Shown here one piece after another: positions 52,285-61,612 of a stretch of 64,000 nt of DNA (positions are counted from its first letter, which is position 1; each line of letters begins with the position of its first letter). Both the position numbers and the translations under genes were made by a program. The notes below the pieces were generated by a model, which saw only the letters and a program-made list of their open reading frames with translations, was not told the origin of the DNA and ran no database searches. The DNA is from Marinobacter iranensis (GTDB lineage: Bacteria > Pseudomonadota > Gammaproteobacteria > Pseudomonadales > Oleiphilaceae), in NCBI RefSeq assembly GCF_029207565.1, contig NZ_JANCMW010000002.1, forward strand, positions 434,001-498,000. The letters are read 5' to 3'.

Positions 52285-53031
52285 TTACATATTGAGGCTG
52301 CGGCCGCCATCCACCGACAGGATCTGGCCGGTTACAAAAGGGGCATCACACAGGAAGAAGGCAATAGCGCCGGCGATGTCATCCGGTGAGCCGGTGCGGG
52401 CCAGGGGCGTTTTTGCCAGAATGCTTAGCTGATAATTCTCGTCGATGGTGGCCTCGCCCTCGGGCCACAGTATGGCTCCCGGGGAAACGCCATTAACGCG
52501 TACCTCCGGAGCCAGGTCTTTGGCCCAGGACCGCGTTAATGATGCCAGGCCGGATTTGCTGGCGCAGTACAGCGGATGGTTGGCCAGCGGGCGCTGGCTG
52601 TAGATGTCGATCATATTAACGATGGTGCCCCGGGATTTCTTGAGGGCGGGCAGGCAAGCCTGGCCAAGAAAAAAGGGCGCCCGCAGGTTGGTGTTCATGA
52701 TGGTGTTCCAGTCGTCGGCGCTGGCCTCCGGGGTCGGGGTGGGGTAGAACACCGAGGCGTTGTTCACCAGGCCATCAAGCCGACCCCAGGCGGAGACGGC
52801 CTGGTTCGCCAGGATTTTTGTCTGGCCCGGGCTGGAGAGATCAGCCTGGATAATGACGGCGGAATCCGGCCTGATGTTGTTCAGCTCATTACGAAGGGCA
52901 CTGGCTTCAATTTCCCGCGAGCGGTAGTGAATCACCAGGTTCCAGCCGCGCTGGTGGAGGTGTCTGGCGATGTGGGCACCCAGCCGGTGTGCCGCTCCGG
53001 TGATAAGTACTACAGGTGTTGGTGATGCCAT
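52285..53031 (-). CDS. Pteridine-reductase-like short-chain dehydrogenase (FolM-like)
   Basis: A 248-residue SDR. The cofactor motif reads TGAAHRLGAHIARHL, matching the TGxxxRxG variant of pteridine reductases rather than the classical TGxxxGxG. Downstream are LVNNASVFYP, the catalytic YxxxK in LYCASKSGLASL, and a typical end with PFVTGQILSVDGGRSLNM. These enzymes reduce dihydropterins to tetrahydropterins using NADPH. It starts 8 bp after the cca stop, in the same direction, so the two are probably co-transcribed. Confidence 0.88.
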   Translation of the reverse strand: MASPTPVVLITGAAHRLGAHIARHLHQRGWNLVIHYRSREIEASALRNELNNIRPDSAVIIQADLSSPGQTKILANQAVSAWGRLDGLVNNASVFYPTPTPEASADDWNTIMNTNLRAPFFLGQACLPALKKSRGTIVNMIDIYSQRPLANHPLYCASKSGLASLTRSWAKDLAPEVRVNGVSPGAILWPEGEATIDENYQLSILAKTPLARTGSPDDIAGAIAFFLCDAPFVTGQILSVDGGRSLNM

Positions 53032-53039
53032 GAGGTACC

Positions 53040-54149
53040 TTACTGTGTCTGGTTGAGTGCAGAGATACGCCGCAACCGCTCGTTGCGGATTGCTTCGCCC
53101 AGCTCTTTTCCCTTGAAGCCCTGTTCCATCAGTGTTTTTGCCTGAACGCCGGTAGCCGCGTGTTGCGCTGATTCCAGCCAGCCCAGTTTTACCTGTTCCG
53201 GGTCAGGGAGGGCGCATTTCAGGGCGCTGAGGAGTTCGGCAAACCGGTCCGAACGGCGCCAGACATCGGCTTCATCCAGAACCCCCAACAGCGTTTCCGC
53301 CTTGCCGGCTTTCATGGCACGGATCTGTGGTATCAGGCTGGTGGTGAGGCGGGCCAGGTCCTGGCAGCCGTTAGGGGCTTTCAGCTGTGCGGCCCGATTG
53401 ACCGCTTCGGCAGGCTTCAGTGGCGACATCAATGCGGCGAAACGGGTATCGGTTCCGCTGTTACCACGGTGCGCACAACGTAGGGCACCGATGGCCGCTG
53501 AGAAGGTGTCGCCCTGCTCCAGTTCCGGAATGATGGTTGCCAGGGCCCCGCAGTCACGCAGGACCTCAAAGAAGGTGCCGGGTTCGTTCTCATGGAGCGC
53601 CCGCTGGATTTCCTGCCAGACCCTTTCCGGGACCAGGTGATCAACTTCGCCGTCGTCGACCATTTGTCGCATCAGTGCCATGGTTGAATCCGCCACGCTG
53701 AAACCCTGGGGCTGCAGGCGGGCAGCGAAGCGCGCCGTGCGCAGGATGCGCAGCGGGTCTTCGGCGAAGGCCTCGGATACGTGTCGCAGTTTGCGGCCGC
53801 GGAGGTCATCACGACCGCCAAAGGGGTCCACAATCTCGCCTGCGGTGGACTTCGCCATGGCGTTGATGGTCAGGTCGCGGCGTTTCAGGTCCGCCTCCAG
53901 GGTAACGTCCGGGGCGCTGTAGACGGTAAAGCCGTGGTAGCCCCGGCCCTGTTTCCGCTCCGTTCGTGCCAGTGCGTATTCTTCCCGGGACTTCGGGTGC
54001 AGGAACACGGGGAAATCCGCGCCCACCTGTTTGAAACCCCGTTGGAGCATTTCTTCCGGTGTAGCACCGGTGACCACCCAGTCCCGGTCTTTCACCGGCA
54101 GGCCAAGAAGTTCATCACGTACTGCGCCGCCAACCAGGTAGGTTTTCAT
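53040..54149 (-). CDS. cca: CCA tRNA nucleotidyltransferase
   Basis: A 369-residue class II nucleotidyltransferase that adds or repairs the 3' CCA of tRNAs. The catalytic head has YLVGGAVRDELLGLPVKDRDWVV with the GGxVRD and DxD motifs, then RRDLTINAMA and ILRTARFAARL. It is shorter than the 412-residue Escherichia coli enzyme: a complete HD phosphohydrolase domain is not evident in the C-terminal third. Start ATG 54149. It forms a likely operon with the pteridine-reductase-like gene downstream. Confidence 0.94.
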   Translation of the reverse strand: MKTYLVGGAVRDELLGLPVKDRDWVVTGATPEEMLQRGFKQVGADFPVFLHPKSREEYALARTERKQGRGYHGFTVYSAPDVTLEADLKRRDLTINAMAKSTAGEIVDPFGGRDDLRGRKLRHVSEAFAEDPLRILRTARFAARLQPQGFSVADSTMALMRQMVDDGEVDHLVPERVWQEIQRALHENEPGTFFEVLRDCGALATIIPELEQGDTFSAAIGALRCAHRGNSGTDTRFAALMSPLKPAEAVNRAAQLKAPNGCQDLARLTTSLIPQIRAMKAGKAETLLGVLDEADVWRRSDRFAELLSALKCALPDPEQVKLGWLESAQHAATGVQAKTLMEQGFKGKELGEAIRNERLRRISALNQTQ

Positions 54150-54228
54150 GGATCGGGAATGGCTCCTTGTGGGATGGTGATCCGGGGATTATCAGGGTAA
54201 GGGGGGTTGCAGGCAAACCGGCTGCCCA

Positions 54229-54254
54229 CAAAAAAGCCCGGCGCGGGGCCGGGC
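54229..54254 (-). terminator. Rho-independent terminator of the TraF-like gene
   Basis: On the minus strand, a seven-base GC stem (GCCCGGC and GCCGGGC, short loop) is followed by a run of six or more T. It lies 27 bp after the stop of the TraF-like gene and 80 bp before the cca start. Confidence 0.85.
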
Positions 54255-54280
54255 ATTCGGGGATTGCCTTTCGGGTCAGC

Positions 54281-55540
54281 TCAGAACGCAGCACCAAGCT
54301 CAATGGCTGCACCGAGATCGGCATCGCTGACCAGGGCGCCGATATCAAGACGGGCGCCGAACGGTGACAGGCCGATACCGGCCGTGAACTGGGTGTCTTC
54401 CTCAATACCGTCGTTGTCGTCGTTGCTGGCCAGGTTCTGGCGCACGCCGAAGCGCAGCTGAGCGTAACGGAAGGCATCGAATTCCGCGCCGAGGGCAGCC
54501 CACTGGGTGTCATCCTCGTAGCCGAAGGCTTCCTTCTTGGTCAGGTCCACCTCAGCGGTCAGTACGTGGAAGTCACCTTTGTGCGCGATGCCGACGGTTG
54601 CCATCGGGTTGAGCTCAAGGGTCCGCTCTTCTTCGTCGGGGCGGCTGGCGGCGGAATCCAGCTCCATCGGAATCAGGTTCTTGACTACGACACCGGCGTT
54701 CCATTGGTTATGGGAACCGAACGCATAGGCCGCACCAACGTCCAGGTTGAATCCGCTCTTGTCGGTCTGGTACTCGTCACTGTCGAAGTCATCGTCTTCG
54801 AAGCCGGAAACGGTCTCGGTGTACTGGAAGGTGCGAAGCTGGACGTATTTTGGTGATACGCCGAGATGCAGCCTGGATTCGTTCTGCAGGTCGATCGATG
54901 TGGCGATGGAAAGGCCAACCTCGGCAACGGCAGACGCAAGAATGCGGCCCCGGGATTCCAGGTCACGATCCAGGTCGGCGGCGATCAGTTCCGGAATGGT
55001 TGCGTTTTCCAGATCAGCCAGGAACTGCTCGTCGTCCTCGTCGAACTCGCCACGTACGGTGGCCCGGACATTGCCATTGGTGAAGAAGCCAACCGCGAAA
55101 GAGTCGGTCGGTACAGCCAGTGCGATGCCCAGGCCACCATCAATCCTGACCGTGTCGCGGTCGAAGTTGTTCAGTTGCCGTCTCAGGTCGCCGGCCGCTT
55201 GCTGTGCATCCTGCGGATTGGAGGTTTTGTCCAGTTCTTCGAAGCGGTCGATGGTGTCCTGAATGTCATCGATCTGGTCGATGGTTTCTTCCTCGTCAGC
55301 AAACCGTGCGTTGACGGAAGGAAGGATCAGGCCAAAGTCGTCGGACCAGTCGTGATGGTCTGCTGCCATCATGGCCGGGTTGGAGGCGCCGGCTGCTGCC
55401 GGGTGGGCAACGGCAACCCCGGTGCCGCCCATGGCAAAGGAGCGTGAGGGCATAAAGGTTTGCGGGCTGGCCATGGCAGAGGTTGTCGCGATGGAAAGGC
55501 CGATGGCCATTGAAAGCTTGGTCAGACGGTTTTCGGTCAT
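54281..55540 (-). CDS. TraF_2-family outer-membrane-like protein (annotated elsewhere as conjugal transfer TraF)
   Basis: A 419-residue secreted protein. A signal peptide ends at SAMAS, about residue 25, followed by FMPSRSFAMGGTGVAVAHPAA, the hallmark of TraF_2 and related OmpP1/FadL-like barrels. The chain has alternating beta-strand patterns and ends in a C-terminal phenylalanine (IELGAAF), typical of outer-membrane barrels. There is an internal acidic coiled coil at residues about 85-125. No conjugation genes are near, so the name should not be read as a role in DNA transfer. A barrel with a transport or structural role is more likely. A strong terminator follows. Confidence 0.83.
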   Translation of the reverse strand: MTENRLTKLSMAIGLSIATTSAMASPQTFMPSRSFAMGGTGVAVAHPAAAGASNPAMMAADHHDWSDDFGLILPSVNARFADEEETIDQIDDIQDTIDRFEELDKTSNPQDAQQAAGDLRRQLNNFDRDTVRIDGGLGIALAVPTDSFAVGFFTNGNVRATVRGEFDEDDEQFLADLENATIPELIAADLDRDLESRGRILASAVAEVGLSIATSIDLQNESRLHLGVSPKYVQLRTFQYTETVSGFEDDDFDSDEYQTDKSGFNLDVGAAYAFGSHNQWNAGVVVKNLIPMELDSAASRPDEEERTLELNPMATVGIAHKGDFHVLTAEVDLTKKEAFGYEDDTQWAALGAEFDAFRYAQLRFGVRQNLASNDDNDGIEEDTQFTAGIGLSPFGARLDIGALVSDADLGAAIELGAAF

Positions 55541-55654
55541 GATGGGTCCTGATGACGCAATGATATTATTTGATTAAAGATGACGTGCAGTTCAGGTTAA
55601 TTCAGTTGCTGCCGCGACTCACCGGTGATGCGGTAACGGTTTGTTTTCGGACTG

Positions 55655-55681
55655 TAAATGGCGGTGGATTATTGCCGCATT
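55655..55681 (+). promoter_or_regulatory. Candidate flagellar sigma-28 (FliA) promoter of flgP-flgT
   Basis: TAAA at 55655-55658 is followed, after 15 bases, by GCCG at 55674-55677, the spacing of the TAAA-N15-GCCGATAA consensus. The rest of the -10 (CATT) is off consensus. It lies 112 bp upstream of the flgP start and points toward it. No sigma-54 element was seen in the same gap. Confidence 0.4.
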
Positions 55682-55793
55682 TCGGGCGCTGAACGACTGA
55701 AAAAGGGAGCTGGATTATGAATTTCAGCCAGTTACAAAGGTTGGCGTGAATTTTTCATGGGTGAGGTAACTTGATGTTTTTCGGAGAACCAAC

Positions 55794-56336
55794 ATGACCC
55801 TGCGGTGGATACTGATACCTGCATTGGTGGTGACATTGATCGGCTGCGCTCCGGTAGGCCAGCACCGTAATTCCGGTGCAGCGCAGCAACAAACAGAGCT
55901 CGACCCCATAACGGTGCGGGTGAGCGGGTTCGGCACCTATGAAGAGGTGTCCAAGGACCGACTGAATACCCGGAAACGCCTGCTGGCCCGGCGTGCCTCC
56001 CAGTTGGACGCCTACCGAAATCTGGCGGAGCGGGTCTATGGCACGGTAATCTACGGCAGCTCGACGGTGAATGACTTCGTGCTTCAGAACGACATGTTCC
56101 GCACTTATGTGGATAGCTATATTCGTGGCGCCAAGATGGTCGCGGTGAACGAACACAGTGACGGCGTGGTGGAGACCGTGATGGAACTCAAGTTGGAGCC
56201 CAGGTTCCGTGCCTGTGTCTCCCGCGTTTCCGACACGGAAGTGCAGGACCTTTGCCCGATTCCGATGCCAAGGGGCAACGACAGCGCCGGTGATATCCAG
56301 AGCCGGGGCGTTGACTCCCTTTACTACCTCGATTGA
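55794..56336 (+). CDS. flgP: Flagellar outer-membrane lipoprotein FlgP-like (LPP20 family)
   Basis: A 180-residue lipoprotein. The lipobox is TLIGCAPVG with the modified cysteine at residue 18. The mature part contains VRVSGFGTYEEVS and RKRLLARRASQLDAYRNLAERVYG, the characteristic segment of the LPP20/FlgP group, then YVDSYIRGAKMVAV. In Vibrio, FlgP builds the H ring around the outer-membrane part of the sheathed or polar flagellum basal body. Its stop is 14 bp from the flgT start. ATG 55794 follows CGGAG. The adjacent FlgT gene makes this identification more secure than sequence alone would. Confidence 0.83.
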   Translation: MTLRWILIPALVVTLIGCAPVGQHRNSGAAQQQTELDPITVRVSGFGTYEEVSKDRLNTRKRLLARRASQLDAYRNLAERVYGTVIYGSSTVNDFVLQNDMFRTYVDSYIRGAKMVAVNEHSDGVVETVMELKLEPRFRACVSRVSDTEVQDLCPIPMPRGNDSAGDIQSRGVDSLYYLD

Positions 56337-56350
56337 GAGACCGATTTGCG

Positions 56351-57547
56351 ATGAAGTTGGCTATTTCCATTGTCACAGCGCTGCTTTTGCTGGTATCCGC
56401 CGGCGCCCAGGCCGTTGTGCTGGAGGGCGTCGGACATGCGACCATCCATAATAATGATGTCGACAGCGCCCGGCAGGAAGCCAAAAAGGCGGCGCTGCGG
56501 GATGTATCCCTGCAGTATGAGACCAGGATCAGCAGCCGGGATACCATGGAGAACGGCGTGGTAACCGAATCCCGCCTGCAGGTGGCGTCATCCGCGCGGG
56601 CAAAATCAGTGGAAGTGGTGGATGAGTACCGCCGGGGGAATCTGTTGCGCGTGACGGTTCGCGCGGATATGTCCGCGAGTGGTCAATGCCAGGCCGGCGA
56701 GGCGTCAGAGCTCCGCAAACGCGTTGCCGTGACCGGCTTTCCAATGGTCTACCCGGACCAGGCCAGGATCGGCCGTATTGACGACGCCGGCGAAATCTTG
56801 CCGCAACTGCTGCAGGCTGATCTCAGGGAAAGCGGCAATCTCCAGGTTTTCGGTGCCACCACTCAGAGTCTGTTCGGTGATCTTCTGAATGCGCCGACAC
56901 AGCAGAAATTCAATAACCGCCTCACCAACGTGATTGAGGTGGCGCGGGAACTGGGCGTGCAGTTTGTGGTTGCAGGCGTAATTCGTGATGTGGGCGTGTC
57001 CGACCCGGACGCCTGGGGCAGTTCCATTATCGACCGCATGCAGCGGGTGATTGGCGCGGTAAACCAGAACCGGCGATTTGTGGCAGACCTGATGATTTAC
57101 GACGGCTTCAGCGGATCACCCATCTACCAGCAGCGCTTCGCGACTGAAGCCCGCTGGGACGCGGGCCCAGGTTCCTCTGACGGGTTCGGATCGGCCGGGT
57201 TCCAGGAAACCAGCTATGGCCGTGCGGTTGGCGGCCTGATGGACGACATGACCTCCGCCGTGAACAGTGCTCTGGCGTGCCAGCCTTTTATTACGCGGGT
57301 AACCCGTGTGGACGGCAACAAGGTGACGCTGGATTCCGGGGCCACCGCCGGGCTGCGGCCGGGTGATGAACTGAAACTCTACCGCAGCAACAGCTTCTTC
57401 GACTCACCCGGGGCCACTCCGGAACTTGTGGACAGCCGCACCACCATGACGGTGAACAATGTTCACCCGGATTTCAGCAACGGCAGCATTCCCATCTATG
57501 GCGGGCAGATCAATATCCAGCGGGATGATGTGGCGATAGTCTGGTAG
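56351..57547 (+). CDS. flgT: Flagellar H-ring protein FlgT
   Basis: A 398-residue periplasmic protein with a signal peptide ending at GAQA, residues 17-20. The N-terminal domain starts VVLEGVGHATIHNNDVDSAR and contains KKAALRDVSLQY; the middle domain holds RKRVAVTGFPMVYPDQARIG and the TolB-like FVVAGVIRDVGVSD; the C-terminal domain includes VDGNKVTLDSGATAGLRPGD. This matches the three-domain FlgT of Vibrio, which stabilises the motor with FlgP and FlgO. No flgO is seen in this window. ATG 56351 is chosen because the signal peptide begins there. The gene converges with sufE, 6 bp away. Confidence 0.88.
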   Translation: MKLAISIVTALLLLVSAGAQAVVLEGVGHATIHNNDVDSARQEAKKAALRDVSLQYETRISSRDTMENGVVTESRLQVASSARAKSVEVVDEYRRGNLLRVTVRADMSASGQCQAGEASELRKRVAVTGFPMVYPDQARIGRIDDAGEILPQLLQADLRESGNLQVFGATTQSLFGDLLNAPTQQKFNNRLTNVIEVARELGVQFVVAGVIRDVGVSDPDAWGSSIIDRMQRVIGAVNQNRRFVADLMIYDGFSGSPIYQQRFATEARWDAGPGSSDGFGSAGFQETSYGRAVGGLMDDMTSAVNSALACQPFITRVTRVDGNKVTLDSGATAGLRPGDELKLYRSNSFFDSPGATPELVDSRTTMTVNNVHPDFSNGSIPIYGGQINIQRDDVAIVW

Positions 57548-57553
57548 GGAACG

Positions 57554-58015
57554 TCAGGCTGCGGCGGTTTCCGCCGCAACGTCCCGGATCTTTCCAACCA
57601 TGGCGCGAAGGCCGTTACCCCGGGTTGGGGAGATGTGGCGGAACAGGTCCAACTGCTCGAAAAGCTCGTCGATATCCGTGGCCAGCAGATCCCTGGGGGA
57701 TTTGCCGTTCAGTGCCACCAGGATGATGGCGGCAAGGCCGCGAACAATGATGGCATCGGAATCAATCAGCAGGTACAGCTTGCCGCTTTGTTCATCGTAA
57801 TAGTGAATCAGCCATACCTGGCTCTGGCAGCCATGCACGTAATTCTCTTCCGTACGCTCGTCATCCGGGAATGGCGGTAGCTGCTTGCCCAGGTCGATGA
57901 TGAACGCGTAGCGCTCTTCCCAGTCGTCCAGGAATTCGAAGCCATCAACCACGTCTTCCAGGGTTGTGTCTTTGCCCAGCGGGTTGTTGATAAATTCCTG
58001 TTCAGAGGCGGTCAT
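57554..58015 (-). CDS. sufE: SufE sulphur-acceptor protein
   Basis: A 153-residue SufE that accepts persulphide sulphur from SufS. The acceptor cysteine lies in ENYVHGCQSQVWLIHYYDE. Other signatures are DWEERYAFIIDLGKQLP near the N-terminus and IVRGLAAIILVALNGKSP. Its start overlaps the sufT stop by one base, making it the last gene of the leftward suf group. A GC-rich inverted repeat (GCGGCGG-TTT-CCGCCGC, 57561-57577) spans its final codons. Confidence 0.95.
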   Translation of the reverse strand: MTASEQEFINNPLGKDTTLEDVVDGFEFLDDWEERYAFIIDLGKQLPPFPDDERTEENYVHGCQSQVWLIHYYDEQSGKLYLLIDSDAIIVRGLAAIILVALNGKSPRDLLATDIDELFEQLDLFRHISPTRGNGLRAMVGKIRDVAAETAAA

Positions 58016-58557
58016 TACAGCATCCCCAGTTCAAGCTTGGCTTCGTCGGTGAGCATGTCGTTGTTCCAGGGCGGGTCGAACGTCAGTTCAACCGTTACCT
58101 TGTCGACATTGGGCACATGCTCAAGCTTGGTCTTGACGTCTTCAGTGATCACCGGGCCCATGCCGCAACCGGCGGCGGTGAGGGTCATCTTGACGTAAAC
58201 ATGGTTGCCGTCTTCAGTGCCGTTCTGGACTTCGCACTCGTAAATCAGGCCCAGGTCCACCACGTTCACCGGAATCTCCGGGTCGTAACAGTTGCGCATG
58301 GCTTCCCAGACCTGGTTTTCGTTCACGGTGCCGTCTTCGGGGGTGTCAAAGCTGCTTTCCAGGGGCTTCTTGCCCAGCGCGTCGGCGTTGTGGCCTTCAA
58401 TGCGAGCGAGGTTGCCATTCACGGCAACGGTAAAGCTGCCGCCCAATGACTGTGTGATGGTCACGAAGGTATCCGACGGAATCATGATTTCCGTTCCGGT
58501 GGGCACCAGTCGTGCCTCCACTTCGCGTTTGGTCAGGACCACTTCCCGTTCTTGCAT
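58015..58557 (-). CDS. sufT: SufT-type Fe-S cluster assembly protein (DUF59/MIP18 domain)
   Basis: A 180-residue protein with a C-terminal DUF59 domain: VWEAMRNCYDPEIPVNVVDLGL, VKMTLTAAGCGMGPVITEDV and VTVELTFDPPWNNDML. The N-terminal 80 residues (VLTKREVEARLVPTGTEI and on) are the SufT-specific extension. SufT assists in maturation of Fe-S proteins and is frequently placed in suf operons, as here between sufA and sufE. The gap to the upstream carrier gene (129 bp) contains an inverted pair of REP-like palindromes. Confidence 0.92.
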   Translation of the reverse strand: MQEREVVLTKREVEARLVPTGTEIMIPSDTFVTITQSLGGSFTVAVNGNLARIEGHNADALGKKPLESSFDTPEDGTVNENQVWEAMRNCYDPEIPVNVVDLGLIYECEVQNGTEDGNHVYVKMTLTAAGCGMGPVITEDVKTKLEHVPNVDKVTVELTFDPPWNNDMLTDEAKLELGML

Positions 58558-58588
58558 GCCTTTTGGGGCCTCGTTTTCTCTGTCTTTT

Positions 58589-58664
58589 GTCGGATTGCGC
58601 TTCGCTTAATCCGACCTACATTGGTCAGTCTTGTAGGTCGGATTAGGCGAAGCCGTAATCCGAC
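58589..58664. repeat. Inverted pair of REP-like palindromes (REPIN-like)
   Basis: The first palindrome (58589-58620: GTCGGATT, head GCGCTTCGCTT, AATCCGACCTACA) is followed by an 11-bp spacer. Then comes an inverted second copy (58632-58664: TGTAGGTCGGATTA, GGCGAAGCC, GTAATCCGAC). Together they make an inverted doublet inside the suf operon, between the A-type carrier gene and sufT. The unit matches the single copies at 5015 and 43525. Confidence 0.8.
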
Positions 58665-58686
58665 ACTAGGGTTTCAGGCAACGGCT

Positions 58687-59040
58687 TCAGGCAACCGTAA
58701 AACTCTCCCCACAACCGCATTCAGCGGTCGCGTTCGGATTCCGGAACTGGAACAGGGAATTCACCCCTTCCGTCACAAAATCAATCTCAATGCCATTCAC
58801 CAGCGGCAGGTGTTCTTCCTTCACGAAGACATCCACACCGTCGATGTGAAATACCTTGTCGTCCGTAGCGGCTTCTTCCACCCACTGGGTTTCATACTTG
58901 AAGCCCGAACAGCCACTTTTCTTGATGGCCAGGCGGATACCTTTCGCCTCGGGCTTCTTGTCCAGTTGTTTGCGTACGTGTTTCACCGCGGTTGGCGTCA
59001 TGGTGACGGCCACGGTTGGTGTGAAGACTTCGGCTGTCAT
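58687..59040 (-). CDS. A-type Fe-S carrier protein (SufA/ErpA/IscA family)
   Basis: A 117-residue A-type carrier. The three conserved cysteines are present: one in KKSGCSGFKYETQWVEE and two in NATAECGCGESFTV. The rest follows the HesB/YadR/YfhF fold (VTMTPTAVKHVRKQLDKKPE). It is likely to receive clusters from SufBCD and pass them to target proteins. Within the suf group it lies between sufS (13 bp upstream) and sufT. I cannot separate SufA from ErpA on sequence alone, though location favours SufA. ATG 59040 is chosen; the open frame to 59130 overlaps sufS. Confidence 0.93.
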   Translation of the reverse strand: MTAEVFTPTVAVTMTPTAVKHVRKQLDKKPEAKGIRLAIKKSGCSGFKYETQWVEEAATDDKVFHIDGVDVFVKEEHLPLVNGIEIDFVTEGVNSLFQFRNPNATAECGCGESFTVA

Positions 59041-59053
59041 GTTTCCACCTCCA

Positions 59054-60307
<1,254 letters not shown>

Positions 60308-60313
60308 AACCGG

Positions 60314-61600
60314 TCAGGCCTCCTGAAACGTCTGGTCAAAAAAATCATTCAGCCGGAGCTGGGCAGCATCTTTGACTGCCTGAACCGGAATCTGTTCAAC
60401 AAGTTCGTTAATGAAGGCCATAGTCAAAAGGGTATTGGCCTCTCGGCGCCCGATACCACGGGAAACCAGGTAGAACAGGGATATCTTGTCTAACTGACCA
60501 ATAGTGGCGCCGTGGGCACACTTGACGTCGTCCGCGTAAATTTCCAGCTCGGGCTTGGTGTCGATCTCGGCACCGGTGGAGAGCAACAGGTTCTTGTTGT
60601 TCATGTTCGCGTTCGACTTCTGGGCATCCTCATGAATATGGATGCGACCATTGAACACAGCGTGGGACTCGTCCGCCGCGATGTTGCGATAGGTTTCCTC
60701 GCTGTTGCAGTGGGCGGCCACGTGCTCGATGGACGTATGGTTGTCGTAGTGCTGCTTGCCCTGGGTAACAACCACGCCGTTCAATTTGCACTCGCCACCT
60801 TCGCCTTCCAGGCGAACCATCAGGTCGTGGCGACGCAGTGGTCCGCCAAAGCCTACACAATGGCTCTCAAAGCGGGAGTTGGAAGCCTGGCGAACACCGG
60901 TGGCACCAATATGTTGTACATTCTCGCCTTCCATCACCAACCGCACATTCGTGACCTGGGCTCCGTCTCCCAGTACGAATTCGGTAACGGTATCCACCAT
61001 GACCGGTTCTGCGCCACTGGAGAGGTATTCCTCTACCACAGTGATCTGGCTGTGACGCGCAGCATCCACGTAGATGCGGGGATAGGCAGAGCCTGAGGCG
61101 GTGCCGGTTACTTCGTGCACGATGAACAGCGGCTGGTCGAGAACGGCCTCTTTGTCCAGTTGGATGTACAGGCCGTCTTCAAATCGCGCCGAGTTCAACC
61201 TGGCCATTTGTACCGCACGGGTGTCGAGGGTGTTGTCCAGGCGTTCGGCGAGGCCGGCTGCCTCGTCGTCGTCCAGGTCGGCGAAGCGCTGAATGCGGAT
61301 GCCGTCGAGGTCCGGAAAATCCGAGGCTTCCGGAATCATCACGCCGTTGTGGAAGACCACCCGGTAACCCGGAAGAGAAAGACTAAGGCCGTCCTTGCCG
61401 GTCGCGGGCAGGGTTGAGGCCAGTTCGTCAGACAGCTTCAGGTGCCGGCTGGAGTACTTCCAGTTCTCGGTCTTGCGGGTTGGCAATGGCATATCCACCA
61501 GTGCCGTACCCCGTTGTTCGCGCAGCTCAAGCAGCGGTGCTGGCAGTGACTGCCCGCCCGGCTCAAGGAAGGCGCTGGAAAGCGTTGGTGCTGGTTTCAT
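60314..61600 (-). CDS. sufD: Fe-S cluster scaffold subunit SufD
   Basis: A 428-residue scaffold subunit that forms a complex with SufB and SufC. N-terminal PLPTRKTENWKYSSRHLKL is the SufD signature. The beta-helix core carries FESHCVGFGGPLRRHDLMVRL (split by GG), DNHTSIEHVAAHCNSEETYRN and the metal-site segment VKCAHGATIGQLDKISLFYL with the conserved Cys-His. It lies 12 bp beyond sufC and 6 bp before sufS. Confidence 0.96.
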   Translation of the reverse strand: MKPAPTLSSAFLEPGGQSLPAPLLELREQRGTALVDMPLPTRKTENWKYSSRHLKLSDELASTLPATGKDGLSLSLPGYRVVFHNGVMIPEASDFPDLDGIRIQRFADLDDDEAAGLAERLDNTLDTRAVQMARLNSARFEDGLYIQLDKEAVLDQPLFIVHEVTGTASGSAYPRIYVDAARHSQITVVEEYLSSGAEPVMVDTVTEFVLGDGAQVTNVRLVMEGENVQHIGATGVRQASNSRFESHCVGFGGPLRRHDLMVRLEGEGGECKLNGVVVTQGKQHYDNHTSIEHVAAHCNSEETYRNIAADESHAVFNGRIHIHEDAQKSNANMNNKNLLLSTGAEIDTKPELEIYADDVKCAHGATIGQLDKISLFYLVSRGIGRREANTLLTMAFINELVEQIPVQAVKDAAQLRLNDFFDQTFQEA

Positions 61601-61612
61601 TCCACGGCCTCC

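Noticed and set aside
54281..55540. TraF-like gene as evidence of a conjugative element
   Set aside because: No other conjugation, mobilisation or integration genes are present; the TraF_2 name is a family label for an outer-membrane-like protein.
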